A stretch of 57,413 nt of DNA from a virus: the IMG/VR virus record IMGVR_UViG_3300032116_000239, positions 1 to 57,413 of that record. One strand, written 5' to 3'. A program made the translations under genes and the position numbers. Shown in pieces: positions 29,625-38,130 of this stretch (position 1 is the stretch's first letter; each line of letters begins with the position of its first letter). The notes beneath the pieces are model-generated. The model made no database searches, was not told the origin of the DNA, and saw only the letters and a list, made by a program, of their open reading frames with translations.

Positions 29625-31916
29625 ATGTTTCCAGTACCGACCCACGGCTTGATGGGGGCGATGTCGGGTGCCGACATCTCGGCAGGCGTTGCGTTGGCGC
29701 TGGACTTCATCAACGGCGCCACCAGCCTCGATCGCCGCATCACCTTCTCCCGCACCACCAACGCCACGCTGACGGACAGCACGGGCAAGATTGCCTACGC
29801 GCCACACAACCTGCTGACGAACTCGGAAAACTTTGAGGCGGCGGCTTGGGCTAAATCCGCTGGTGCCAGCGTATCTGCAAACTCAACGATTGCACCTGAT
29901 GGTACTTTGACCGCCGACACAGTGACGTTTGCGGCAAGTTCAGACTTCATCAACCAGCAAATCCTGTCCTACTCCGCAGTCAACGGGCAATCAGTCACGT
30001 TCTCAATCTATGCCAGAACGGCAACACAGCTTATTGTCTTCGGCGGCGCATCGCCTGCTGGCACGGACGTATTTACAGCAACTGCTGTAGGCGGCGGTTG
30101 GTTCCGTCAAGTTGTAACACGCACCTTCACGGTGACTGTATCTGGCACTTTGCAGTTGCTGCCAGCGGGCTTGATTATCGGAGCGGGTAGTTTTCCTATC
30201 TGGGGAGCCCAACTCAACATCGGAAGCACTGCACAGTCCTACAACTCCACCACGCCCAAGAACCTGCTTGGCTTCACTCAGGAGCCTGAGAACGCAGCGT
30301 GGACCAAGAGCAACTCGTATGTGCAGCAGAACTTGCTGACATGGAGTCAGGACTTTGACAATGCGGCTTGGAACAAAGGCAACGTAACCGTTACTGCCAA
30401 TGCCGCCATTGCTCCTGACGGATCGGCCACCGCAGACAACCTTGTAACGGTGGCTACAACAGCAATTACGGGCCCTTTCACTGTTGCTGGAGTTGCGTCT
30501 GCTACCAATACGCAGAGCTTCTACGTCAAGCAAAACGTCGGCATTCGCTATGTCCAACTCTTGTGGACGAGTTCAGGAACGTCTTCTGACTATGCTGACT
30601 TTGATCTGCAAACCGGAACACTGACGGCTGGTTCCTACGCTGGAGCGTCAATCACAGCAGCAGGGAATGGCTGGTACAGAATCAGCCTGACCTCTGCGTT
30701 GTCTGCAACCGCAGGTGGTCCTTGGTTGATTGCAATTCCAACATCCACTGCTGGCCGTGGCGCAACGTATGTGGGCAACGGTACTGACGCGCTGTTTGTC
30801 TGGGGCGCTCAACTCGTCCAAGGCTCCGTCCCCGGCGATTACCAAGTCACGACCTCTGCTGCTGCGGCGGTGCAGTACAGCGATCCAAACGGGACTCGGA
30901 CGGCGGATAAGTTGGTTGAGGATGCAGCCACAGCGTTCCATTACGCTTTTCAATTAGCAACCCCTTCTAACTCAGCGCCATACACCGTTAGTTTGTATGC
31001 CAAAGCTGCCGAAAGAACTCGACTGCGAATAAGTGGTAGCGCATCAAGTTGGGCATCTCAATCAATTGCCGTTTTTGACCTCTTAAATGGGACGGTTGTC
31101 ACTAATAGTGGCGCGTTTACAAGTGCAAGTATTGTTAGTGTTGGTAATGGGTGGTATCGCTGTACAGCAACAGGCTTGTCAAATGCAGCGCCAACACCCT
31201 CTCAGGAGATGGTTCAGATAGTTTTGGTTAGCTCCGGAACTACGGCCTCCTACACCGGCGACGGCACCTCTGGCATCTTCATCTGGGGAGCCCAGCTCAG
31301 CAACAGCGCCAGCGTGGACCCCTACGTCTACAACCCGCAAGCAGCGCCCACCAGCACGGCCTACTACGGCCCGAGGTTTGACTACAACCCGGTGACGCTG
31401 GCGGCTAACGGGCTGCTGATTGAGCAACAGTCAACCAATCTTCTGTTGTGGTCTGAGGATTTCAGCAATGCGGTTTGGGTGAACAACGGTGGAACCGTAA
31501 CGTCAAATGCGTTAGTCGCGCCTGATGGCACAACGACTGCGGATTATTTGGTTCGTTCCACAGCATCTGGTGATGGTAGATATCAAGCAATATCTGCTGG
31601 AACATCTGGAGTTTTGACAGCTTCAATTTACATCAAGAAAGACACGGCGGTAAATTCTGCCATTTGGATTTACGACGCTACGGCTGTAGCGGATAGAGCG
31701 TTTGCGACCATTACTTGGTCCGGTTCCACTCCGACACTTACGGCAACAGTCGGCACTGCTGGAACACCCATAGACGCTGGTAATGGTTGGTGGCGTATAT
31801 CAATCACCTCAACAGCGCTAGTTGGGGCGAACACCAATCGCCTCTACTTGTTGCCAGCGTACACCGCTTCTAGCAATGGACAACAGACGGCATTCTGGGG
31901 TGCCCAGCTGGAGTAA
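29625..31916 (+). CDS. Tail spike/adhesin, N-terminal part of a split gene
   Basis: 763 residues. After a conserved head (LDFINGATSLDRRITFSRTT), four jelly-roll, carbohydrate-binding-like modules follow, each starting NLLxxSxxF-AxW and ending WGAQL. Module 1 spans 62-197. Module 3 begins at 213 (NLLGFTQEPENAAWTKSN), is interrupted by module 2 (about 236-409), and resumes at about 416 (VQYSDPNGTRTADKLVED) to 558. Module 4 spans 604-763. The frame stops right after WGAQLE, where homologous proteins continue with an AFATSYIPT-type segment; that segment is found in the next gene but one. Much of the gene is visibly lower in GC than its surroundings. Host-surface binding is the probable role. Confidence 0.8.
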   Translation: MFPVPTHGLMGAMSGADISAGVALALDFINGATSLDRRITFSRTTNATLTDSTGKIAYAPHNLLTNSENFEAAAWAKSAGASVSANSTIAPDGTLTADTVTFAASSDFINQQILSYSAVNGQSVTFSIYARTATQLIVFGGASPAGTDVFTATAVGGGWFRQVVTRTFTVTVSGTLQLLPAGLIIGAGSFPIWGAQLNIGSTAQSYNSTTPKNLLGFTQEPENAAWTKSNSYVQQNLLTWSQDFDNAAWNKGNVTVTANAAIAPDGSATADNLVTVATTAITGPFTVAGVASATNTQSFYVKQNVGIRYVQLLWTSSGTSSDYADFDLQTGTLTAGSYAGASITAAGNGWYRISLTSALSATAGGPWLIAIPTSTAGRGATYVGNGTDALFVWGAQLVQGSVPGDYQVTTSAAAAVQYSDPNGTRTADKLVEDAATAFHYAFQLATPSNSAPYTVSLYAKAAERTRLRISGSASSWASQSIAVFDLLNGTVVTNSGAFTSASIVSVGNGWYRCTATGLSNAAPTPSQEMVQIVLVSSGTTASYTGDGTSGIFIWGAQLSNSASVDPYVYNPQAAPTSTAYYGPRFDYNPVTLAANGLLIEQQSTNLLLWSEDFSNAVWVNNGGTVTSNALVAPDGTTTADYLVRSTASGDGRYQAISAGTSGVLTASIYIKKDTAVNSAIWIYDATAVADRAFATITWSGSTPTLTATVGTAGTPIDAGNGWWRISITSTALVGANTNRLYLLPAYTASSNGQQTAFWGAQLE

Positions 31917-31921
31917 CCAAC

Positions 31922-32404
31922 ATGATGGAACACGACCTCGTAAAAGAACTGTTTGACTATCGTGATGGTCACTTGTACTGGAAGAAGAAAACCAACAAGA
32001 GACACAGCATCGACAAGCCCGCTGGGACGATCAACTCCCTTGGCTACGTTGTCATCACGCTCAACGGCAAGAAGATGCATGAGCACAGGCTGGTGTGGTT
32101 GTGGCACGGCAAAGAGTTGCCTGTGATGATTGACCACATCAACCGAGACAAGTCAGACAACAGGATTGAGAACCTTCGCGCTGCTGACTACATCACCAAC
32201 TCGTACAACAGCAAGCTGAAGACCGACAACACCTCTGGCGTCAAAGGCGTGAGTTGGTGCAATACCTACAACAAGTGGGTTGTGCAGATTTACGCGAACA
32301 AGCAGAAGATTTCTAAACGGTTTGACCTGATGCAAGATGCCATTGACTTTGCCAAGCAAAAGCGCCAAGAGTTGCATCAAGCATTTGCCTGTGAAGGGGT
32401 ATAA
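31922..32404 (+). CDS. HNH homing endonuclease inserted in the tail-spike gene
   Basis: 160 residues. The HNH_3-type motif is clear (HEHRLVWLWHGKE, IDHINRDKSDNRIENLRAA), followed by an AP2-like DNA-binding segment (NTSGVKGVSWCNTYNKWVVQ). The ribosome-binding GGAG is provided by the last codons of the upstream spike fragment, 8 bases before the ATG. It fills almost all the space between the two spike parts (stop at 31914-31916, restart at 32407), leaving no room for a group I intron core. Free-standing endonucleases of this kind spread by cutting uninterrupted copies of the target gene. Confidence 0.9.
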   Translation: MMEHDLVKELFDYRDGHLYWKKKTNKRHSIDKPAGTINSLGYVVITLNGKKMHEHRLVWLWHGKELPVMIDHINRDKSDNRIENLRAADYITNSYNSKLKTDNTSGVKGVSWCNTYNKWVVQIYANKQKISKRFDLMQDAIDFAKQKRQELHQAFACEGV

Positions 32405-32406
32405 AA

Positions 32407-32934
32407 ATGGCAGCATTTGCTACATCGTATATACCGACACAAGCCTCCCAAGTCACCCGAGCAGCGGACAATGCGTCGATGCTGGGGGATAACTTTGCGA
32501 CTTGGTTCAATGCGAGTCAGGGGACGTTGTACGCGGAAGCCACAAGCAGTGTTCCTAGTTCCGATGCAGTGGTTAGGTTTGCTGCCGTTGTGTTTGACGC
32601 AGCTAGCTACTCAAATGCTTTGAGACTTGAGCGTCTTGGTGGTTCTGCTAGGTATGTCCAAACCGTGAGCGGAGTAAGCAACGTAGCAACCGCGACTTGG
32701 AACGCGGGCGATACGGTTGCAATAGCAGCGGCATACCAAAACAGCAATAACGCAGCAGCGTTCAACGGCGGGGCAGCACAGGCTGTTGCTGGCAACGTGC
32801 CGACGGGGCTTGTAACTCTTGGCATAGGCGGCCACGGCACGATAAGCGCTAACAGTCTTTGCGGGTATGTGCGCTCCATCAGCTACTACCCCACGCGCCT
32901 GTCCAACGCAACTCTTCAGGCCATCACAGCATGA
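32407..32934 (+). CDS. Tail spike/adhesin, C-terminal part of the split gene
   Basis: 175 residues. It starts MAAFATSYIPTQASQVTRAA, which in homologous adhesins directly continues the WGAQLE end of the upstream protein, and ends in a LamG-like jelly roll finishing YYPTRLSNATLQAITA, the normal C-terminus of these spikes. It has its own ribosome-binding site (GAAGGGG, about 8 bases before the ATG), so it can be made as a separate chain that may assemble with the N-terminal part. Its frame differs from that of the N-terminal part. Confidence 0.8.
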   Translation: MAAFATSYIPTQASQVTRAADNASMLGDNFATWFNASQGTLYAEATSSVPSSDAVVRFAAVVFDAASYSNALRLERLGGSARYVQTVSGVSNVATATWNAGDTVAIAAAYQNSNNAAAFNGGAAQAVAGNVPTGLVTLGIGGHGTISANSLCGYVRSISYYPTRLSNATLQAITA

Positions 32935-33257
32935 CCGACGAAACCCTAACCGAGCCCATCGTCCAAGAGGGCTACTGCGACTACATGGTGGTCTTCGCTG
33001 ATGAGGATGAGGCTATTGCAGTCCTGTACGACTCAACCACCGATGGTGAAGGCAACGTGACGCTGACGCCGCGCTTCACTGCGGTGGACATGATCGGCAC
33101 GATTTACGAGCCTGCGCCTGATCCGGTGCCTGAGAACTACAAGCCGCTGCCGTACACGGGCTACCACGCCAACGTGCGCAACATCGGGCCAGCGCCTGAG
33201 CTGGATGCGTTTGTGGTGAGCCCGACTCCCGTAACTCCTCTTCGTGTGTGGGCCTGA
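32931..33257 (+). CDS. Hypothetical protein, 108 aa, downstream of spike
   Basis: ATG at 32931 overlaps the spike stop (ATGA). The first 70 residues are acidic and beta-rich (GYCDYMVVFADEDEAIAVLY). PAPDPVPENYKPLPYTGYHA and TPLRVWA at the end are typical of small phage proteins next to adhesins, perhaps assembly factors. Function unknown. Confidence 0.65.
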   Translation: MTDETLTEPIVQEGYCDYMVVFADEDEAIAVLYDSTTDGEGNVTLTPRFTAVDMIGTIYEPAPDPVPENYKPLPYTGYHANVRNIGPAPELDAFVVSPTPVTPLRVWA

Positions 33258-33270
33258 AGGCAGAAAGATC

Positions 33271-33549
33271 GTGAACGTGGCCATGACTGACTCTGACTTC
33301 CAGCGGCTTGAAGCCAAAGTGGACAAGCTCACCGACGCCATCCAGCGGCTGATCCTCATCGAGGAGAGGCAGTCCAGTCAGGGCGAGCGGATCGGCAAGT
33401 GCGAGGCCTCGATCGCCGTGCACGACACGATGATCCACAAGACCGACAAGAAGGTCGACCAGTGGATCAACCGCGGCATCGGGGTGTGGGTCGCGGCCAC
33501 CATGCTCTTCGCGGTGGTGCAGTTCGGCGCCAAGTTCATGGGGAAATGA
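33271..33549 (+). CDS. Coiled-coil protein with C-terminal membrane anchor, XhlA/DUF7201-like
   Basis: 92 residues from GTG at 33271, with GAAGG about 10 bases upstream; the ATG at 33283 is an alternative start. A coiled coil (RLEAKVDKLTDAIQRLILIE) is followed by one membrane helix (GIGVWVAATMLFAVVQFGAK). The arrangement matches small holin-associated or XhlA-type phage proteins. A role in lysis or membrane docking is possible; it is distant from the other lysis genes. Confidence 0.6.
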   Translation: MNVAMTDSDFQRLEAKVDKLTDAIQRLILIEERQSSQGERIGKCEASIAVHDTMIHKTDKKVDQWINRGIGVWVAATMLFAVVQFGAKFMGK

Positions 33550-33917
33550 AGATGGGCAAAGCAGGCGAGCTGATCGCGATGGTCTTTGTGGGCCGCGACA
33601 TGGCGCATCGCGCCCACCTGAGCACGCGCAGCTACGCTGAGCACATGGCGCTCGGCGGCTTCTACGAGGGCATCATCCCGCTGGTGGACGGCTTCGCTGA
33701 GGCCTACCAGGGGCGGTTCAACGAGCTGCTGGACATCCCGCTGGCCGACAACGACTTCGAGGGCGAGATCGGCGACGTGCTGGAGCAGCAGATGTCGTGG
33801 ATCGAGGACAACCGCGAAGCCATCGCGCCGCGCAGCGAGAGCGCGCTGCACAACGCGCTGGACGAAATAGTGAGCCTCTATCAAGCGACGCTGTACAAAC
33901 TGCGTTTCCTATCGTAG
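33546..33917 (+). CDS. Dps/ferritin-like helical protein (DUF5856-like)
   Basis: 123 residues from ATG at 33546, overlapping the previous stop. VFVGRDMAHRAHLSTRSYAE followed by HMALGGFYEGIIPLVDGFAE resembles the first two helices of a four-helix bundle with His/Glu residues spaced as in ferritin-like phage proteins. It may bind metal. Similar proteins occur in head gene clusters, with no known function. Confidence 0.6.
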   Translation: MKMGKAGELIAMVFVGRDMAHRAHLSTRSYAEHMALGGFYEGIIPLVDGFAEAYQGRFNELLDIPLADNDFEGEIGDVLEQQMSWIEDNREAIAPRSESALHNALDEIVSLYQATLYKLRFLS

Positions 33918-33941
33918 ACTTTTTCGCGGCAAGGTGCGTCC

Positions 33942-34145
33942 ATGATCGACTACCAATCCGCCACCTGGCATCTGCTGCGAAAGTGGGCAGATGAGCAGCT
34001 AAGGCGGGCCCGCGAGAAGAACGATTCCGCGGACTTGGACGCCACAGAGACCGCCGCCCTGCGCGGCGAGATCCGACTACTCAAAAGATTCCTTGATCTG
34101 CCCAACGCGGCAGCTCGGGACCTAAGCGTGCTGCCGGACGAATAG
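33942..34145 (+). CDS. Hypothetical protein upstream of scaffold, 67 aa
   Basis: MIDYQSATWHLLRKWADEQL is a helical sequence with many charged residues. It is followed by a strong terminator at 34168-34195, so it closes this transcription unit. Function unknown; small proteins like this often precede the scaffold gene. Confidence 0.65.
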   Translation: MIDYQSATWHLLRKWADEQLRRAREKNDSADLDATETAALRGEIRLLKRFLDLPNAAARDLSVLPDE

Positions 34146-34167
34146 TCCCGCCGCACGATGGCAAGCG

Positions 34168-34195
34168 AGCCACCTTCGGGTGGCTTTTGTGTTTT
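34168..34195 (+). terminator. Rho-independent terminator
   Basis: AGCCACC / GGTGGCT around a TTCG tetraloop, followed by a T-rich tract. It lies between the 67-aa gene and the scaffold gene; partial read-through could set the ratio of head proteins. Confidence 0.85.
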
Positions 34196-34209
34196 CTGGA
34201 GGGCATGAA

Positions 34210-35127
34210 GTGGATGAACAGCTGACTCAGGAGCAGATGCAAGAGCTCTGGAACGAAGAGGCCGAAAAACTTGACGCCGGCGAGCAATTGCCCGCGTTAG
34301 AGCTACAGGCCGATGCGCCAGCCGCCCAAGAGGCGCCGCCGCAGGAAGAAGTTCCGCAAGCTCAAGCAGCAGTCCCGGAGCAGGCAGCCGATCCGCTCGC
34401 CGGTCTACCCGAGGAAGTGAAGGCGGCTCTGGCCAAGATCACGCACCTTGAGCAGGCCAATGCCCAGTTGCAGCACAAGGTCAATTCGGCCGAGGGTCGA
34501 GTGGCTGCGATGCAGCGTGAGTTCCAGCAGGCGAAGGTGGCGCAGCAATCCGTTGCCCCACAAGACGCGCCGACGCAGGGACAAATGGCTGCAGCGGCCA
34601 AGAACCCGGAGAAGTGGGAATCACTCAAGAACGACTTTCCTGAGTGGGCTGGTGCGATGGAAGAGTACGTCGCGTCCAAGCTCAGCGGTGTGCAGTCGCA
34701 AGACAAGCCCGGCATTTCGTCGGATTTGGTTGTCGAGTACGTCAGACGAGAAATCGCTGCCGAGCGCGAGACGATTGCCAAGCGCATCGAGGAAGCCAAG
34801 GTTGAAGGCAAGTACGACGACTGGCGCGAGACGGTGAACACACCGGAATTCGCGGCATGGTTCGCACTGCAGCCAGCCCAGACGAAAGCGCTCGCGGACA
34901 GCACTGCTGCCAAGGACGCCATTCGGCTGCTTGATTCGTACCACCAGGCCAAGGCCAAGCCCGCTGCCGAAGTGAGGCAAGAGCGCTCAGCGCGACTTGC
35001 AATGGCTGCAACAACTCGCCCGGGGCAGACACCGCCACCCAAGACGATGGGTGACATGTCGCCAGCCGAACTCTGGAACTACGAAGCCGCGCAGCGTGAG
35101 AAGACTCGCGCAGCCCGCGGCTACTGA
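34210..35127 (+). CDS. Scaffolding-like protein
   Basis: 305 residues. GTG at 34210 is chosen because GGAGGG lies 6 bases upstream; earlier GTG codons fall inside the terminator. The N-terminus is very acidic with proline and alanine (ALELQADAPAAQEAPPQEEV), followed by a coiled coil (KITHLEQANAQLQHKVNSAE) and a charged helical C-terminus ending in AQREKTRAARGY. These are hallmarks of phage scaffolds. It directly precedes the coat gene. Confidence 0.8.
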   Translation: MDEQLTQEQMQELWNEEAEKLDAGEQLPALELQADAPAAQEAPPQEEVPQAQAAVPEQAADPLAGLPEEVKAALAKITHLEQANAQLQHKVNSAEGRVAAMQREFQQAKVAQQSVAPQDAPTQGQMAAAAKNPEKWESLKNDFPEWAGAMEEYVASKLSGVQSQDKPGISSDLVVEYVRREIAAERETIAKRIEEAKVEGKYDDWRETVNTPEFAAWFALQPAQTKALADSTAAKDAIRLLDSYHQAKAKPAAEVRQERSARLAMAATTRPGQTPPPKTMGDMSPAELWNYEAAQREKTRAARGY

Positions 35128-35154
35128 CCACATCAACCTCAAAGGAACTGAACC

Positions 35155-36213
35155 ATGTCTATCCAAAACTACGGCACCGTTGCGTCGCGAAACCTCATTC
35201 GCGCGGCGCAAGGCATGCTGGAGCACGCACAGCCCATCACTGTTCTGGGTGACTTTGGCACCCAGCGCGAGATGCCCCAGAACTCGACCGACACCCTGGT
35301 CTTCCGTCGTACGCTGCCCTTCGGCGCTTCGACCACCGGCACGACGATCGAGAACAGCCAGCGCTACGTTGGCACGCCTGACGTCACGGCGTCGAACTTC
35401 GTGCTGGCTGAAGGCGTCACGCCCAACGCCAACACGATCTCGTTCCAGGACGTGAGCGTGCAGCTGCAGCAGTACGGTATCTTGTTCAAGTACAGCTCCA
35501 AGGTCGAGCAGCTGTACGAAGACGACATCCCTGGCGAGATGGTCAAGCTGACTGGCGAGACCCTGGCCGAGGTGATGGAGCTCGTGCGCTACGGCGTGCT
35601 GAAGGCCGGCTCCACGGTGATCTACGCCAACGGCTCCAGCCGCTCGGCCGTGAACACCGCGATCAGCCTGAACGCCCTGCGCAAGGCCGCTCGTACGCTG
35701 GAGTCCAACCGCGCTCGCCGCGTGACCAGCCGCCTGGCTCCTGGCGTGAACTTCGGCACCCGTGCTGTGCAGCCCGCGTTCATCGTGTTCTGCCACACCG
35801 ACGCTGTGAGCGACGTGCGTAACCTGCCCGGCTTCACCCGGGTGGAAGAGTACGGCTCGTTCAAGCCCATCCACGACCGTGAGGTCGGGGCTTGCGAGGA
35901 CTTCCGCTTCATCAGCTCGCCGCTGCTCAAGAGCTTCGCCGCTTCGGGCTCCGGCACGCTCAACGGCATGCTGTCCATCGGCGCCTCCAACGTGGACGTG
36001 TACCCCTTCATCATCATCGGTGAGGACTGCTGGGGCCAGGTTGCGCTCAAGGGCATGGCGGCCATCAAGCCGGTGGTGCTCAAGGCCAGCCAGACCAACC
36101 ACGCCAACCCGCTGGGCCAGTTCGGCTACGTGGGTGCTTCGACATGGTTCGCCACGGTCCGCCTCAACGACGCCTTCATGGCTCGTATCGAGGCCGGCGT
36201 GACCGCTCTGTGA
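35155..36213 (+). CDS. Major capsid protein, N4 gp56 family
   Basis: 352 residues with AAAGGAACTGAACC before the ATG. Family features are the ITVLGDFGTQREMPQNSTDT start, RRTLPFGASTTGTT, QDVSVQLQQYGILFKYSSKV and the C-terminal VGASTWFATVRLNDAFMARI. The protein is expected to have the HK97 fold and build the icosahedral shell. Codon use is strongly biased, as for a highly expressed gene. Confidence 0.92.
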   Translation: MSIQNYGTVASRNLIRAAQGMLEHAQPITVLGDFGTQREMPQNSTDTLVFRRTLPFGASTTGTTIENSQRYVGTPDVTASNFVLAEGVTPNANTISFQDVSVQLQQYGILFKYSSKVEQLYEDDIPGEMVKLTGETLAEVMELVRYGVLKAGSTVIYANGSSRSAVNTAISLNALRKAARTLESNRARRVTSRLAPGVNFGTRAVQPAFIVFCHTDAVSDVRNLPGFTRVEEYGSFKPIHDREVGACEDFRFISSPLLKSFAASGSGTLNGMLSIGASNVDVYPFIIIGEDCWGQVALKGMAAIKPVVLKASQTNHANPLGQFGYVGASTWFATVRLNDAFMARIEAGVTAL

Positions 36214-36262
36214 TGATCCGGGGCCAGGTCACCCTGGCCCCACCACTCTGAAAGGAACGTAC

Positions 36263-36448
36263 ATGGCTACTGAATCCGTAGCAGAGCGGGTTAATCGGCT
36301 TGCTGACGGCATCGACCGTCAAGAGCTGGGCATCCTGCTGACCGCCATTGTCGACGCGCTGCAAGCCGTCGGCGCCAAGCTGGACGCGGACTCTGGTGTC
36401 GGTGACACCAACTACGCCGCGACCATCGCCACCTTCGTCAAAGACTAA
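36263..36448 (+). CDS. Small head-region protein, 61 aa
   Basis: ATG at 36263 with GAAAGGAACG upstream. MATESVAERVNRLADGIDRQ and a DALQAVGAKLDAD helix form a short helical protein. It sits between the coat and a decoration-like gene. Function unknown. Confidence 0.65.
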   Translation: MATESVAERVNRLADGIDRQELGILLTAIVDALQAVGAKLDADSGVGDTNYAATIATFVKD

Positions 36449-36461
36449 AGGAACCTGAACC

Positions 36462-36902
36462 ATGTCTTACAACATTGAGCAAATCAACAGCGGCTCCGTG
36501 TCGCTGACCGCCGCCGGCTTGGCCGAGGGCACCAACGCCAACACCTACAAGACGACCAACACGCTGGCCTACACGGTCAACGGCGTGTTCAAGTCCAAGG
36601 GTGCAACGGACAACGTCGCCATGACCGCCGGCGTGGGCACCGTGCCCCCGTCCAGCGCCGCCCTGTACGGCGTGTGGATCGACGGCTCTGGCAACTTCAG
36701 CAACACCCGCGGCCCGGTGGTCGAGACCGGCGCTCCTTGCCCGGTGCCCAGCGCTCCTGCCGGTGACGTCGCTCTGGTCGGCCTGATCAAGGTCACGACC
36801 AACAGCTCGACCACCTTCACCCCGGGATCCACTGACCTGGGCGCAGCGGGCGTCACCGACGTCTACCTCGACTGCATGGTCATGCCGGGCAGCGCGCAGT
36901 AA
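36462..36902 (+). CDS. Probable capsid decoration or head fibre protein
   Basis: 146 residues, beta-rich with many Thr, Gly, Val and Ser (SVSLTAAGLAEGTNANTYKT, GVGTVPPSSAALYGVWID). Length, composition and place right after the coat gene fit a decoration protein. A perfect terminator follows it at 36940-36968. Confidence 0.65.
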   Translation: MSYNIEQINSGSVSLTAAGLAEGTNANTYKTTNTLAYTVNGVFKSKGATDNVAMTAGVGTVPPSSAALYGVWIDGSGNFSNTRGPVVETGAPCPVPSAPAGDVALVGLIKVTTNSSTTFTPGSTDLGAAGVTDVYLDCMVMPGSAQ

Positions 36903-36939
36903 CCATTGCCATCTCCCTGATCCTCCTCAGTGGAGTTTG

Positions 36940-36968
36940 AGAGGCGCCTTCGGGCGCCTCTCTTTTTG
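36940..36968 (+). terminator. Rho-independent terminator
   Basis: GAGAGGCGCC / GGCGCCTCTC, a perfect 10-bp stem with a TTCG loop and five T residues. It ends the coat transcription unit. Confidence 0.95.
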
Positions 36969-37004
36969 GCAATTCCCTTTTCCCAACCAGACGGAGAGCT
37001 TGAG

Positions 37005-37430
37005 ATGGCAAACAAGAAGGACCCCATGCAGGGCATCGAAATCGCTGACGACACGCCTGTTGTCGAGACCGTGGCGGAGTCCAAGGATTTCCGGCAGCTG
37101 GCCGCTGACGAGGCGTTCATGAACGAGATGGTCACGGTGATGGTGCACAGCACCACCGACGAGAACCAGGCTCCGCATGTGATCGTCAACTGCAACGGGA
37201 TGAACCAGCCGATCGTCCGCGGCTATCCGACCAAGGTGCGACGCAAGTACGTCGAGATCCTGGCGCGGATGAAGGAGACCAAGTACACCCAGCGCACGCC
37301 GAACCCGGCCGCGCCGGATCAGTCCGAGCTGGTGCCGCGGCACGGCTTGGCCTACCCCTTTGACTTAGTGTCCGACGACAATCCTCGTGGCCGCGCGTGG
37401 CTGCAGAACGTCTTGGCTGAGCCTGCCTGA
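37005..37430 (+). CDS. Hypothetical head protein, 141 aa
   Basis: The start is ATG at 37005 (MANKKDPMQGIEIADD), with GGAGAG upstream; a longer frame begins inside the terminator and is rejected. The C-terminal half (MKETKYTQRTPNPAAPDQSE, HGLAYPFDLVSDDNPRGRAW) resembles small head proteins of similar podoviruses. Function unknown. Confidence 0.7.
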   Translation: MANKKDPMQGIEIADDTPVVETVAESKDFRQLAADEAFMNEMVTVMVHSTTDENQAPHVIVNCNGMNQPIVRGYPTKVRRKYVEILARMKETKYTQRTPNPAAPDQSELVPRHGLAYPFDLVSDDNPRGRAWLQNVLAEPA

Positions 37431-37432
37431 GC

Positions 37433-38122
37433 ATGAACTTCCTCGCCCTTGTGAACCGCACGTTGGTCGAGTGCGGCGTCTCTGGTGCCAGCACGCCGTT
37501 GACCACGCTGACAGGAGTCACGGGCGAGCTGCTGCGCATCAAGCAGTGGGTCAACTCGGCGTGGATAGACATCCAGACCGCGCACGAGGACTGGCAGTGG
37601 ATGCGTTACCCGGTGCAGTTCAACACGGTGACGCAGCAGCAGACCTACACGCCGACGCAAGCCGGCGTGGGGTCTACGTTTGGCAACTGGAAGCGCGACA
37701 GCTTCCGCTGCTCGTCGGTCGGTCAGAACTACGCCGATGAGCAGCTGCTGAACTTCATGGAGTACACCACCTTCCGCAACCTGTACCAGTACAGGAACAT
37801 GCGGTTCACCTACGCGCGACCGGTGGTGGTGTCGATCCAGCCCAGTGACAAGAGCCTGGCGTTCGGGTCGATCCCCGACCAGCCCTACGTCATCGTGGGC
37901 GAGTACTACGTTGCGCCGACTGAGATGTCGGCCAACACCGATGAGCCTGTGCTGCCGTCGCGCTTTCACATGGCCATCGTCTACCGGGCCATGATGTCCT
38001 ACGGCAGTTTTGAGGCTGCGCCCGAGGTTTACTCGCGCGGCGAGCTGGAGTTCAAGCGGTTGATGAACCGGCTGGAGATCGACCAGATCACCACGCCTGT
38101 CAGCGGTCCGCCGTTGGCGTGA
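37433..38122 (+). CDS. Head-tail adaptor-like protein
   Basis: 229 residues. Family features shared with podovirus tail adaptors (gp4-like in role) include MNFLALVNRTLVECG, IKQWVNSAWIDIQTAHEDWQ and FHMAIVYRAMMSYGSFEAAP. It probably docks on the portal and bears the nozzle encoded next. No enzymatic motif is seen. Confidence 0.75.
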   Translation: MNFLALVNRTLVECGVSGASTPLTTLTGVTGELLRIKQWVNSAWIDIQTAHEDWQWMRYPVQFNTVTQQQTYTPTQAGVGSTFGNWKRDSFRCSSVGQNYADEQLLNFMEYTTFRNLYQYRNMRFTYARPVVVSIQPSDKSLAFGSIPDQPYVIVGEYYVAPTEMSANTDEPVLPSRFHMAIVYRAMMSYGSFEAAPEVYSRGELEFKRLMNRLEIDQITTPVSGPPLA

Positions 38123-38130
38123 GGTAAGGC

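Noticed and set aside
31917-32406. Group I intron or intein in the tail-spike gene
   Set aside because: The HNH ORF takes 483 of about 490 bases, so there is no room for an intron core, and the ORF is not in frame with both flanks as an intein would be.
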